Positions 24,493 through 36,764 of a stretch of 64,000 nucleotides of DNA are shown in pieces. Under the pieces are notes generated by a model that had not been told where the DNA came from, did no database searches, and saw only the letters and a list, made by a program, of their open reading frames with translations. The stretch spans positions 1,957,957-2,021,956 of the forward strand of contig JAUPFP010000008.1 in NCBI GenBank assembly GCA_036925085.1. The letters are read 5' to 3'. Made by a program: the position numbers and the translations under genes. How positions within the stretch are numbered: position 1 is the stretch's first letter; each line of letters opens with the position of its first letter. The DNA comes from Brachycybe producta. Taxonomy: Eukaryota > Arthropoda > Diplopoda > Playtdesmida > Andrognathidae.

Positions 24493-27053
24493 TTATTTTC
24501 CGTCTATTTCTCTTGGCAATTGTTGCGTACTGTTGTTCTTCATCTTTTCAACTTCGGCGCGATTATATTTTGCACGAAATATCATCAAAAATAACGCTGT
24601 CCATATTGCTCCAACACCAGCCAGAAATAGTCCAGAATCTTTTTATTATAAATTAAATAGAATACAGTTAACATAGAAACGAATGTCTCACATTTTGAGT
24701 AAATCGCTAATCACATGTCATGTCGAGTGCTTCGGTGGCACCTTCAACTTCGCACTTCTGAATCAATGCTGCTTTTCCACTGACTGGTTGTGCGAGAATG
24801 GACATCAATGGTACAAGTATTGCTCCTTGTATTTGTCTGTGTAACGTAGAAATATACAATTTAATTTAATTTTGGGTCATTATCATTGAAAATGTGATGT
24901 TTTTGCGAATGGATAGATTGCTCTTTTACCCATTGACAACGATGATTCCTGTGCTGATGGCTTCATCTATCGGATAAGTAGTTTCAACACCCAGCTCGAG
25001 GCAAATAGGGTAGATTCCAATGGCTGTAAAGCCGAGTAGAGTACTGAGTATTGCAATCAAATATGCAACGTTTTGCATACGGAAAACCTAAAAATATATT
25101 TCGTAATGTTAAAATTTAGTGCATCAGTTTATGACTGATCGTCTTACCAAATACAATATTATAGTGATAATAATTGAGATGCTGTATCCTATTTTTGAGA
25201 TCTCTTCTAACGACTTAAGTTTGGTGGCAACAATACTAAATATGGCGGCTCCACTAAGGCCTCCGGCCACCATCAACGCTCCACAAATACCGGCAAAGTT
25301 CTGTCATTAATATTAATTTTAACAGACTTAATTAATGTCTGTACAAAATCATTTGTGGATTTGAAACTAACACTTGTATATCCCCACGAACACAGTGACT
25401 GTCCAAGCATTGTCTGTAGAGCACTGACAAGTCCAATTCCACCTCCAACTGCCAGTTGTAACACAATAAAGTGTTTGTTCATAATAAGCTGTGAATGTTA
25501 ATTATTCCATGGATGACTTATGAGTGAATTTTGAGTGTTTTTTTTTTGCAAAAGTTATTACCTTTTTCAAATTTGACAAGTATGATTTCAAGCTTACGAC
25601 GTTCGGTTCTTTGTTCGCAGAGATACTTGGTGGTAGCTGCGGCTTATCACTCCACACAAATATACCCAAAGTCCCTACCACGATACCAAAGCCACAAAAG
25701 ATACTATTCTGTTTGTTTATTAGTTGAGAGATTTTATATTTAGTTATTTAAATAGTTTCTTTTATAGAAGGCGTTTACCATCTTTGGGATGTCTTGTGGT
25801 ACATTTACAAGAATTGGAGACAAAAGACTTCCCAACATGAAACCGAGGGGGTTCCCTGGTGAAAATATTTTTTAAGATTGAAAGATATTGTTTATATCTT
25901 TAAAGTGTTTCAACAGTAATACTGTGTACCCATTGCACACATCGAGGTGGAGATTGTACGTTGTTCTTCTGGGAACCAAAGTTCTGATACTTTTGTGGGT
26001 AATGCCATCGCAAATGGTTGAGCAAAGGATGTCAAGCATTGTCCACCTAATGTTACAATAAACCTATAATGTGCAGGTATGAAGTTTTGTGTTCCGACAA
26101 GACGAACAATGCTACCCAACATGTTAAAGGCACATCCAGTTTGCACCTGATTTGTAAAACAACATACCGATAATTAATTATTCTTAATTTTATTTTACTT
26201 GAAAATGCTTCTTACGCCAACTTTGAATCCATATTTATCTATGATGAAGAGTGCGACTAACATAGTTATTATAGTAGTCACAAAGAACACAATGGAAAAC
26301 CAGTCGATTGAGTTGTTACTGACTTTAAAGTAACTAGCTGACAGATTGGTTATTGGAGCGAAGTTGATCCACAGCTGATCAATTAGAAAGAATCAATTAA
26401 TAAGATAACCAAGTTCAAATTTGATATGATATTTTAAACTAAAATGATTTTCAAATTAATGTAAAAAGTTCATTTTTGTCTTAAAAGTTAAAAATGATTT
26501 TAAATTATAAACGCTCTTCAAACTAAGATTATTCCGTCTTTTAGAAGTAAAATTAAGAGAAATTGGAAAATATTTTAGAAACTAGAAAGGTAGCCATATC
26601 AAGCGAGAATTTCATGTTGATATCTTTTAAAATGAGCTTTTTATGAGCTTAAAAATAACACGACGCTTAAAAAACGATATTTTTTTTTTTATAATTATTT
26701 TCTATACAGAGTTTATTTTGAAATATATAAAAGTATTAAGTGATTCAACTATCGTTCTAGTTTCTACCACACGTTCAGTCTCTTCTTAATGTTTGTTCTG
26801 AACGCAGAATAAGCCGAATTTTGAAAATCAGCTGTTTATCAAAACCATTTTCTAAATTTCTGTCTGAACTGATAAGAAGCCACAGAAATTATTAAGAACA
26901 AAAGCAAATTGAGTGAAAAGATGTAGAAAACCTATAATTAATTGTACGCACAGCACCGTTGGAAGTGTTGAGAATGGCCACGATGAAGAGAATCAACCAA
27001 CGGCGTTTATATACAGCAGTCTGTTGTACGTGTGTCTCTGATATGTCGTCCAT
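24493..27053 (-). CDS. SLC49A3: Major-facilitator transporter of the SLC49 (FLVCR-related) family
   Basis: Twelve-helix MFS membrane protein. Ten minus-strand exons: 27053-26952, 26374-26216, 26146-25930, 25855-25779, 25708-25562, 25488-25372, 25300-25148, 25087-24930, 24836-24715, 24638-24493; 465 aa with every junction in phase. Landmarks shared with SLC49A3 (MFSD7): LNTSNGALWINFAP, the loop GGQCLTSFAQPF, ELWFPEEQRT before NPLGFMLG, HFIVLQLAVGGGIGL, the NFAGICGALMVAGGL helix, and the final helix LDMTYSGLFLAGVG followed by KYNR. The SLC49A4 paralogue remains possible; substrates are poorly known (heme and related cargoes are proposed for relatives). Intron 1 (26375-26951) holds a foldback element. 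Convergent with CIAO1. Confidence 0.92.
26535..26845. mobile_element. Inverted-repeat element, GAAACTAGAA family (copy B)
   Basis: Lies in SLC49A3 intron 1. The left part contains TTTTAGAAACTAGAAAGGTA and TTCATGTTGATATCTTTTAA; the right end carries GAAAATCAGCTGTTTATCAA, the complement of the left end of the 11.1-kb copy. Comparison of the two suggests TIRs of ~150 bp. Confidence 0.75.
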
Positions 27054-27263
27054 GATAGAATGATGTGAATTCTAAAATACCTGAAAGAGAAATAAATTGA
27101 TAACATTCTCATTTGTTATCAATTGCTGCGAAAAGACAATTACAAGGAAGTTCAAAGTCACAAAAGAGAAATAGGTGATTTCCCTTCAAATGTAAATGAA
27201 TAAATGAAATAACAATCAATATCTTGTATTTAATATAATTTATTGAGCCAACACTTTTTATTT

Positions 27264-29046
27264 TTAACAATCTTTGCGCGATTCATTTTCATTTCCGCGA
27301 AATTTTTTCTTAAGTAGTTTTATATAATTTACTTCATCTTCAGAACGAAGATAATCATCCATTTGGTCATCGGGAATGTCTTTTTCCGTCAATTCTTCGG
27401 AATCTAAATCGTGTGTGATGACCGGATTCGATTCAACCGATGCGTTTGGATCAAGTTGCGATGATTTCCGTTTTACCCTCATGTTTTGAACGACATCAAA
27501 GACGGAAGGATCATCTACTTGTTTCTTTCTGTCGGCAATCAGCGCATTTGGATATTTCAAAATAGTGTCCAAATGATGAAAAACGTTCTTCTTGTTCACC
27601 ATTCCTTCCTTGTAAAAAGGTATTCCCTTTGAAATTTCGATCAACACTGTAACAATCTCGTTAAACCTTCGCATCGTAGATTCGTAAACCACTTCACATC
27701 GTCTACAGAAAGCTTTTAACGAAACGTTTCGAATCGGAGACGTATCGACTGTCCAAGCGACATAGATGGCGGCCGCAAAGAATGGCTTCGGATTAACGCC
27801 GGTCGAAACCGAAATCTTCTCGCAGACGTCGATTAATTTGAGTGCGGTCTCGGTCATTTTTTTACTTTCTTCCAATTTGAAGTCCTTTATGTAGCCGTTA
27901 AGTAAAGTTTTGTTTTCAACATCAATTCCTGATGATTCAAGCTCAAAAAGTTTCAATCGTTGAAGTTCTTTGTAAACTAAGAAAACTTCATTGCGCGGAA
28001 CTTGGATCAAGTTTGAAACAGTTTCTAAAGAAACGAATCTAGGTGATTTCGACCAACGACGAGCAGCGATAAAAGTGCAACATGCAGCCAAACAATATTT
28101 ATGTTTTGTTTTATAAAACTTAAAAGGTTCGATTTCATATGCAGATTTGAACATGTCTTTCGCTTGAGCTTTGGAACACGAATCGAAATTTAAAGCGGAC
28201 GCGAGGTGATCTATCTTCGAAAGAGACATTTGGGCCGTCACTGTTTGGCGCTTGTTTATTGAACTACCACCAGTTAAGTACCATGGAAGGCGAGATTTAT
28301 TAACTGATATTGCTGAAGAAGTGACAGATTGTTCTGCGCTGTAGTCGAAGGTTTGTTCGTTTGAAACCACGAGTCCGCATTGTTCGCAAACCACCTTTCA
28401 ATTGATAGAGAAAAAAAAAACACATCTTCCATCAAACTCTCAATAGAGAGACCAAGTTATATAAAAAAAATCCCTAAAACATAGGAGAATATGCAGAAAA
28501 TTGCAGAAATCTACTAAATCCTGCAAGTAAAATTATTACAGAATTCTGAAATTTTCTGCAGTTTCTCGTATCTCCATTATTTGTTTCTGAATTTACTCGA
28601 GGAGACCACATTGCATTTATATGAATTGGGCATTTCATGATCACGTCCACTCTGATTTATCTGTATTCAATTGTAAACAGATCAGTGGGTCGTCATCGCC
28701 AGAATACAGACTATAAATACGACAGCTGCAGCACTACTCTATACCCTGTTCCACACGATGCTTGCAGTTGTCACATATTTCATCCTGAAACCTTTGCAAA
28801 AAATTTCAACATATAGAAAAATATCATTTAAGATTCAAAAGTACTCCTTTAATAAATAGAAATTTTGTATGTTCAAGCCTTGTGCAAAATTTTGAAGGTG
28901 GCATACATCATGTGGAACTGGCTTTTGTTTACACCTGGACTTAGCCGGGTGCAGAATAGGCCTTTTTTAATAATAATTATTACCTCGGAATTGAAATCTT
29001 CGCAGAACTCTTTGCCCCCACAAGATCGGCACACTTTCGTTGACAT
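27264..29046 (-). CDS. BRF2: TFIIIB subunit BRF2 (TFIIB-related factor)
   Basis: RNA polymerase III initiation factor for type 3 promoters (U6, 7SK class). Two exons, 29046-28984 and 28394-27264; 397 aa. Exon 1 supplies the first half of the zinc ribbon (MSTKVCRSCGGKEF) and exon 2 the second (VVCEQCGLVVSNE), completing C-x2-C...C-x2-C. Two cyclin-like repeats follow (KYCLAACCTFIAARR and KPFFAAAIYVAWTV), then an acidic tail whose IPDDQMDDYLRSEDEV resembles the BRF2 C-terminus SDSEIEQYLRTPQEV. It is shorter than BRF1 and lacks its long C-terminal homology region, which favours BRF2. The 589-bp intron encodes nothing. Divergent from AUP1. Confidence 0.93.
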
Positions 29047-29784
29047 TTTCAGAAGTGATCCCCCTTTTTCTATATATTATGCCAAACAGGCTAACACACA
29101 CATCGTTAGCACACTTCCGTTTTTTTTAATGAATTGCGACAAGTGTCCTCTTCTTGTGATGAAGCCATGATGACGTATTTCCGTTTATTACGTCATTCAA
29201 GTGACTTAACAAAAGCCATTGCTGCTCCGGCTAACTATACAGTTGAATACATTGAAAAAAAGAATGACACGATTTGAGTGAGTGCATTGTTGTGATACAC
29301 AATGAGAAGGCCATTTAAAATTTATTCACATAATATGATCATCTAATTCTGACGCCACTAACAATCGGTGTACCGTGTAGCCGAGAGTCGCGTATACTTT
29401 ACCAGAGATGAACATCATTTTTATGACGTCATTCGTTAGCAATGTTGAGCGACGCCTGGTGGAGATGTTTGTTGTTTTGTATCTTTTTTTGTGGAAAACT
29501 TTTGAGTTGGCGATGTTTAGGGAAATAATCGTAGTTTCTTTTAGATAAAATTTAATAAATCACTTGTTTTATGGTTTTTGTAGAACGTAGAATAAATTTG
29601 CGGTATACTGTACAGAGTAAGTAGCGTAACAAGAAGTAAAAACGAAATAAACGCTTGAGTTTGAGCGGAAATATCGAACGTATTCAACGTGGAAAGTGAA
29701 TTGTAATGAGTTGAAAACAAGAGAAATTTTTGGTTCAAAAAGGAGACTTTGAGGTTCTGTAGATCTACAGAATCATTCTTAAAT
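29047..29784. promoter_or_regulatory. Shared upstream region of BRF2 and AUP1
   Basis: 738 bp between divergent start codons. Several TGACGTCA/TTACGTCA-like words occur (around 29171, 29189, 29424), CRE-like by sequence only. No gene seen. Confidence 0.45.
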
Positions 29785-32427
29785 ATGTCAACAGTGAACA
29801 TTGAGGACTTATTCGACAAAGACAGGTCTGTAACAGAAGGACAAAAGTGAAAAAAGCAGCTATATTTACCATGAATGGCCTCTGTTGATGATGTTCTTTA
29901 AGAGACCAGCGATGTCGTCATCAAATCATTACGTAATTTATCTCGTTTCCACATTCGTAGATTTCCTGCTGGTTGGCTTTCTTTGCCGATATTTTTTTAC
30001 TTTCCTTTCGGCCTTGTTTTGGCGCTTGTAAGATGCTTCATTGGACTTCATACGTTTCTTGTGGCTTGTCTCTTGCCGAAAACAATCGCAATGCGAAGGT
30101 AAACGAACTTTAACACCAAAATGAAGTTAAATGGTCGAATAATTATTGAAGTACCATAGCAGATAAAAAGTGGCTGATCCAAATACACTTTTTCATCTTT
30201 CAGTTTCATATTGCGGACGATGTGTTATGTGTTGGGTATAGTCGTACACGAAGGAGACACTAAACACAAGAACACGGCTGCAAAGGTACTTGTGATGAAC
30301 CATGTTACAGTTCTCGATCATCTGGCAGTCGATCTCGTCCTTCCATGCACTGTGGTAACACATTATTGTCATTGTTTTACATGTTTATGTGTGTATAAAC
30401 ATATAAATTAACTGTTTGTTATTTTTTGTGGTGCAGCCAAGTGTTTGGGATCTTCCTAAAGTGTTGTCTTGGTGTTTGGGGTACAAAGATCTTGGTGTAA
30501 AACAGGGAAGAGATGTTTTGATTGAAAACGTTAGGAAGCATTGTGCTGGTTAGTATTTTTTTTTTGCTTTTTTATAGATTCGCTTTTTTTAACCTTCATG
30601 TTTTTTTAAAACTTGTTTTAGAATCCGATTTGAAAATTCTCGTTCATCCCGAAGGAGCAACGACGAATGGTAGGGTGGGACTTCTTAAATTCGGTACTTG
30701 GCCCTTTTGCGTTGGAGAAAACGTGTTGCCGGTTTGTCATTTTTTTTAAAAACTAGGATTGTTCAACACTTGTTTCTGAAATTCATTGTAGTGTGGTCAT
30801 CGAAAATGTTTTTGCTAAAGTTAGCAAATATTTTTTTTTTTCGGAAAAGCCTTATCTAACATGTTTTGTTGTGTTAGCTGTAATGGGATTATTAAGAACT
30901 CGAATCTTTACAACTCTTTCAGGTTCTTCTTGACGTTAGACGTTTTCGTTTGCTCAACATAGCTCCGGTAAGAAATAGAAAGTACAGTGGTCATCATATA
31001 AGAAAGCTTTAAACAGATGTTCATTATAAACATGCTTTTCAGTCTGTTGTCGGTAGTCGCTGGTGGTCAGATCTGTTTTGGTTCCTCTTTAGTCCGTGCA
31101 CAATCTTCACAATCAGGTTTGCAAGTGCTTATTACCATAGTTCTGAGAGAAGTACTTACAAGACTTATCAAACATATCTTAGCGGAAAGGAATTAAGTGT
31201 TAATTGGAAGCTTGCATGCAGTTTGATGAAAATGAATGAATTCATTTTTCATTTTAATATCTTTCAAAATAGAAGTTTAATAGCCGTTTCAAAATTACCT
31301 GTTTATTTTTTTTGACGTTTTAAGTGTTAGGTTTATGATTTCAGGAAAAAAACATTAGAGAAAAAGTTCAAATTGTTTTATAAACTAGAATAGTTGGTGA
31401 TAATGCCAAGTTTTTTTTTTATGATGATATCTTTCAAAATATACTTTTTATGACAGCCTAAAACAGATCATTTCAAACTACTATAAAATGTTTATTATTA
31501 AAAAAAAATTGTTTGAAAAACTGTTTGAATTTTTGCGTAAACATATTACAACTCTCGAGTTTAGTTAAATCGAAGAAAAAAGGTTTTGTTCGAAACAATT
31601 ATTTTTTTGTTCCTATTTGGTAGATACTTGCCACCGATGCAACGAAGCGACGGTGCTTCCGATGAAGAGTTTTCTGCTCAAGTGAGTCAAACAATGGCAA
31701 AGTCTCTAAACGTGGATGCTACAAACTTCACATGTGCAGATAAAGTCGAGTTTGTTAAACGAATTCTGTTTCAACGACAACAACAACAACAGCAGCATCA
31801 TGCGACTACACGTCGTAAATATTTTTTTAAATATAAAAAAAATATTATGAAATGTTGTTTAAAAGTTTTGTTTCATTTAAGATACGACAGGCTCAAATGG
31901 TAGCTCACTACATGCAATTATGGCGCATCAAGTGAAGGAAGTGCTTCCGTATGTCCCATTGGACGTCATTAAAAGAGATCTCTGTTAGAGGCTATTTTTT
32001 TTTTAATTTTGTGAAACTACAAGAAGGAGTCTTCTGGTCTTAACGGTTTAAATTCTTTTATTACAGTATCTACAAATAGTGTTAGTTTAACCATTAGCAA
32101 TATCTTAGAGGGAGCAATTCATTACATGCCGGAAGCCGACGTTGTAGATTCAGCTCCCGCTACGTGTAGTTCGCCAGCTTCCTTCTCGGTTGAGAGCAAA
32201 ATTGAAGAACCACTAACAGACGATCAGGTTGATTCGAAAAGGCTGTCTTTCGATTCACTTGTTAATCAAGTTTTTTTTGTTTATTTTAGTACTACACGGC
32301 TTTGAACACGGCCGCTTCCTCTTTTGGAAAGACGGCCGAAGAACGCACGATGTCTTACCAAGAACGCAAGCGGCGTTTGATCGAGATGTCTCGGCGGAGG
32401 TACATGCAAAAGCATGCACTCTCATAA
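29785..32427 (+). CDS. AUP1: Ancient ubiquitous protein 1 (lipid droplet/ERAD factor)
   Basis: Hairpin-anchored ER and lipid-droplet protein recruiting the E2 enzyme UBE2G2 for ER-associated degradation. Eleven exons: 29785-29825, 29961-30098, 30204-30354, 30437-30548, 30622-30731, 30923-30967, 31043-31116, 31624-31814, 31882-31983, 32067-32227, 32290-32427; 420 aa versus ~410 in human. Seen in order: a long hydrophobic hairpin (LPIFFYFPFGLVLALV), an acyltransferase-like domain with NHVTVLDH (HX4D spacing kept) and HPEGATTNGR, a Gln run (QQQQQQHH), a CUE domain (HQVKEVLPYVPLDVIKRDLL to LEGAIHYMPE), and a basic C-terminal helix (ERKRRLIEMSRRRYMQKHAL) corresponding to the G2-binding region. Intron 7 (31117-31623) carries foldback-family sequence. 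The protein looks complete. Confidence 0.95.
31190..31480. repeat. GAAACTAGAA-family fragments in AUP1 intron 7 (copy C)
   Basis: The paired words TTTTAATATCTTTCAAAATA (31250s) and TTTATAAACTAGAATAGTTG (31377 on) followed by GATGATATCTTTCAAAATAT match arms of the elements at 11.1 and 26.5 kb, but the arrangement is rearranged and incomplete. Confidence 0.55.
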
Positions 32428-33456
32428 CAAGATTTGTATCATATATAAAAACTTTAAATTCGATTGGTTAAGTCTCATTTTCTATTCTGGACCTTGTTGG
32501 AAAAATTACTATCGACAGTACTCATTCATTTTTGTTGAAACTATTTATTCATTGAAAAAATGGGGAGGAAGAAATCAGGCCATTAATGGATACGTAAAAG
32601 TTTACAAGATCCATATAAAATCAATCGGCCGTTTTTTATTTTGCTGATTTCGGTGGCGTAGCTAGGCTTGGTTGCCTCCCCTCCCCCCGCCGCGTAAAAC
32701 ACTTTGCGTCCCCCCCCCCTCTTGGGGCTGCTTAAAGCTTTGCGTTCCCTTTACCTCCTCCTCCACTTAGCCCTCATACTGGAGGGTGGGGTGCTCTTTT
32801 GATGAACGGAGGAACAGTCGGAAGGTTAGGTTTAGTAAAATGAAGTTTGTTGCAGGGGGTAGGGAGCGCAGCCCGCCATTTTTTCGAGTTATTAAATCAG
32901 ATTTGTCCATTTTTTACCGTTCTTCCTATTGAACAAATTAGGGAACAGTCGGAACAATGAACTAATTTGATTTAATAATTCTTAAAAAAAAAATCTGGGT
33001 CTGCGCCCCCAGACTCCTGCAACAACTTAATTTTACTAAACCAAACCTTCGGACTGTTAATACTATTTTTCCGACTGTTCGTACAGTAGTTCGGACCGTT
33101 CCTCCGTTTAACAAAATATAGCAACCCTCTAAAAAAATTTCTATGCACAACAAACGAAATGAAAGTCAATTTATTTTCGAAAATAACTGAATAAATTAAG
33201 CGACTGATTCGGAATCACTTGCATAATTCATTCAATTATTTTTGAAAATAAATACATCTACTTTCATTTCGTTTTTTGCGCCACCCCCCCCCCCCCCCCC
33301 CCGCAATTGCGGGTCTTGCGGTTCCCTAGCTACGCCCCCAGCTGATTTGTTTTGTTTTACAAAAATTAAGGATTTTTGTTAACTATTTTGGGAAACTTCA
33401 CTTGGGAATAAATTGTTTCTATTTTAAACAAGTCTCAGAATAACACACGCACAAAT
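32428..33456. other. AUP1/F-box gene convergent spacer
   Basis: Between the two stop codons. Two thirds of it is the hAT-like element at 32651-33340. The rest is probably 3' UTR of both genes. Confidence 0.7.
32643..33348. mobile_element. hAT-like non-autonomous element, 690 bp, with 8-bp TSD
   Basis: Element 32651-33340 flanked by the perfect direct repeat GCTGATTT (32643-32650, 33341-33348). Ends are CGGTGGCGTAGCTAGG and the complement of TGGGGGCGTAGCTAGG, close to the CAGNGG start of hAT elements. Internally a second large inverted repeat (GGAGGAACAGTCGGAAGG and TTAGTAAAATGAAGTTTGTT against 33005-33110) makes most of it foldable. Contains C-runs of 10 and ~20. No transposase frame. Confidence 0.88.
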
Positions 33457-35906
33457 TCAATTGAAAAGTAAGTCTTTATAAAATGTTAAAAGGTACCAGA
33501 GAGTGACACGGCAATTGGTTGTAGTTCGAACGACCGTCATTCGATCTGCACGTTCAAAATTAGCCTTGACCATCTCAAAATATTTGCCGTCACTGTTAAT
33601 GAACGGAAAAAGGAAATTAGTTAAGTAAGTAGAGATTACTGAGTTTACTTTTAGTTAAACCTCAAAACGAGACACTTGAGTTTGAGACATCGGACACGTA
33701 GCGCATCCACTGCCTTTTGGCTTTTATCACTGAACCGAAGCGTTTCCGGATCCCAACGCATCTCGAGTCGTTCCAACTGAGGGCAATTGTCGGCTATACA
33801 GTCCACAAGTCCATCGGCATGAATTTTTGACTGTACTTTTGGACAACATCCTTCGGGCATTCCCATCACTAGAATCCTTTTTATTTTGTTTCATATTTAT
33901 TACATGTATTTTGACTTCGTTTTTCATTTATGAAACTTACTTAACTTGCTTCAGTCTGGGCAAAACTGATGACCAGAACTGTTCGGTCAAGTGAGGAATT
34001 CCAGACAAACTGAGACCGTGTAGGTGAGTTCCATACACTTTAACAAACTTTAGGAGAATTTCTTCGTTTAGATTGCTGCATCCATCCAAGTCGAGAGCAA
34101 TCAGATTCTTTGGATTTCCCTGTTCCATGTAGCTCTTGAGAACCTGACGAGAAAACGCAAGACTTAGAAGATAACGACATCAGTAGCATATAGATGTGCA
34201 TACAATGTCCGTGAAACCATCTTGATGACCAGCACTGAGATAACGAAGTCCTGGAATTCGAGTAAGCAAATCCACAAGACATTGAGTAGAAATGTCAGTT
34301 CCTGTAATGTCCAGTTCCTGAATACATGTCTTGTCCCATTCGACTGCCATAACGTGCTCACTATTGAGTGCTGAAAGTTATAATTATTCTTACTTAAACT
34401 GCTTTCTTTTAATTTATATGACTGCTTATACGTACATGCTTGTTGCATCAGTAAACACTTGAGCTTTCGACATCTACCCAGGAGTACTTTAAGAGAGGAA
34501 CCAGTTACTTTAGCGCAGAAGTTGATGGCCAAACATTCCAACTGAATGCAGTTGCTGAGTATAATTATATAATACAAGCGTACAGTCATCGAAAAGTTTG
34601 CACGAAACGCATGATGGCGGTTGAAACCCTCTTTTTTGGTACATTATGATATACCACGGGAGTGCCATATGTGCAATAATAATTATTTTAATCCAAAATA
34701 AAATTCATAAAACGCGCAAATTGGAAATTTGCATAATTTCTCTCATTTCTTTAAAAAAAAAAAGCTTTTCCGTCAGAAAAAAATTTTACGAAGGGTTTCT
34801 TAAAGGAATCATTTTGATTTTGCATTTTCTGGTTTAATTTTGTATTTGCATAAAATACATAATTTCTAAAAAACAGTTTGCACATTTTAGTATTTTTATT
34901 TGGATAGCAGTTTTGGGACTAGTTATTATGAACGTAATCTGTTCAAACCTGGAAAACGCTTCGACGTGGCTGTCGTCAACAAAGTTGATTCCATACAGAT
35001 TCACAACTCGCAAGTTGGGTGTAGCGCTCTTCAGCTTATGTATGTTTATTACTTCATATATTTCTTCCTCCTCCTCTTCAACCTTTTCGTAGGTGCCTTC
35101 GATTACAGTAAAAAAAATAACAATAGCTAGTAAAAACACTGATAAAAATATGTATTTCTCAATCACATCTTGTTATGAATACCAATGAGGTGTAGTACTT
35201 CTAGACCGTTGATAAAATTGTAAGTTTTACGCATGAAACCTTCCATGAAGATGACTTCGGACAAGCATATATAAAGGTTGCGCAGCTTTGTTGGAAACGC
35301 CTGAAGTTCATTAAAATCGTGCAATTGCATCGCAGTCGAGAAATCCAGTAACATGTGAGTTAGGTTTGGACATTTTCCCGCAAGTTCATGGAGAACGGTG
35401 TGAGTGATGAGCTCAATGGGTAATTCTATGTAGCGTAGGGATGGGCCAAAGCGAATGCTAAACGTGTCCGTTGTAAAGGATACACGTAAGAATTAATAAA
35501 GCTCGGAATGTATGTACATTAAAAGATGTTACCTGATGAGAGCCAAAAGAGATTCGAGGCTTGGAACGTGTAGTCCCGAGTACTCTGGACGTAGAGATAC
35601 TACCTGCCAGAGCCTCGTGTCGTATGCCACCATCCTCCATTTTTTGCATACTCTCGCCAAACGGCAAACCTCTCGATGTTGTAGGTAGGAGAAAATGCTC
35701 AGGAGAACCTTGTCCGGTAATTTGTCAATCGTCTGAAATTTGAACATTGTAACTATTAGATGGGGTGACCATTTCAGGCTTTTCAGATGAAATGTATATA
35801 TTATAAAAACCGTTCTGGGAATGTGGCTATTCTTGTCTGCAGAATCATATCCGCCAAACATCTGAACGTCTTGGGTCAGTGCCCACATGGACAATTTGCG
35901 GTCCAT
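33457..35906 (-). CDS. F-box/leucine-rich-repeat protein (FBXL type)
   Basis: Probable substrate receptor of an SCF (Skp1-Cul1-F-box) ubiquitin ligase. Eight minus-strand exons: 35906-35533, 35457-35183, 35096-34949, 34554-34436, 34370-34204, 34143-33941, 33876-33661, 33592-33457; 545 aa, all in phase. The F-box (IDKLPDKVLLSIFSYLQHRE...RLARVCKKWR) lies at ~residues 55-95. It is followed by LRR units such as LRVVNLYGINFVDDSHVEAF, LECLAINFCAKVTGSSL, ALDLDGCSNLNEEILLKFV and LSLSGIPHLTEQFWSSVLP. There is an acidic EEEEEE patch in exon 3. The C-terminus NCRVTLWYLLTFYKDLLFN looks conserved, as in related animal proteins I recall. I cannot assign a specific FBXL number. The start may be 35906, or an internal ATG at 35747; an optional intron 35808-35737 would also keep the frame. 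Confidence 0.87.
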
Positions 35907-36320
35907 AATGTTTCGATAAATAGTTTTACAAACAAGTCGAAATCAGCTTTTTTTTTAAAAAAAATTTCGTTCCTTCCTTTTGTCTGTTCTTTGCTGTTAG
36001 TGTTTAATCTTTGCATTTGCTTGGATTGGGAGAACATGTTTAACGTTTATTTTTGGCAAGAAGGTTCTTGTGATTATTTTTAGAAACAAGAAGAATTTTT
36101 CAGCAGTATAGCTAACTGTATCTGTTTATACTAAATTGCAGACAGTGCAGTGAAAATATAAATAAATATCACTTGAGACTATAGTTTTTTTTTTTATAAA
36201 TATGAAAAAATAACTGATTGGGATTCTTTAAAAAGTTTTAATTCAGTTTTATTATTTTTAAACTGAAAAAAATCTGTTCTAAATTTCTCAACTATTGTTT
36301 TTTTAGAAATGTTTTATTAT

Positions 36321-36391
36321 ATCTCATTAATTTTGTCCCAACAAGTTATACATGGCCCATGTATAACTTGTTGGGACAAAATTAATGAGAT
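36321..36391. repeat. Perfect 71-nt palindrome
   Basis: 35-bp arms with a single-base spacer (C at 36356). The left arm reads ATCTCATTAATTTTGTCCCA then ACAAGTTATACATGG; the right arm is its exact reverse complement. Confidence 0.97.
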
Positions 36392-36494
36392 TTTCTCAAT
36401 TGCAATGAAGCATGAAATATTAAATGTTGTATTTTATGCAGCCCACTAACTCATCGTTTATCAATATTAGAAAATATATCAATAATCTACGTGT

Positions 36495-36610
36495 AACTTT
36501 AAGAGAAAAAAATTCAAAGTTTGTTAGAAACTAGAATAGTCGAATGTTATCTTAAAAGTATTTTCATGACGATATGTTTAAAGATAAACTTCAAAATTAT
36601 AACAGTTTGA
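36495..36610. repeat. GAAACTAGAA-family fragment (copy D)
   Basis: TTGTTAGAAACTAGAATAGT followed by TTTTCATGACGATATGTTTA matches one arm of the family at 11.1 and 26.5 kb. Single arm only. Confidence 0.55.
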
Positions 36611-36764
36611 AAATGAACAATTGTATGCTACAATGGCATAGTTTGGCCCTAAGTAGGGCTGAGTTAAGTTTGAAATTGTTTGGGAAAATTACACGTGGTG
36701 ATTGTCCTAAACCGAAGTCCATGGGCCGCATACATGATCAGGGCTGACCACTCTTAAGAAAATT

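Noticed and set aside
28730-28800. Minus-strand CDNCKHRVEQG, which looks like a zinc-ribbon half for BRF2
   Set aside because: A better zinc-ribbon half with in-frame ATG and phase-0 donor exists at 28984-29046; this one ends in a stop and is intronic.
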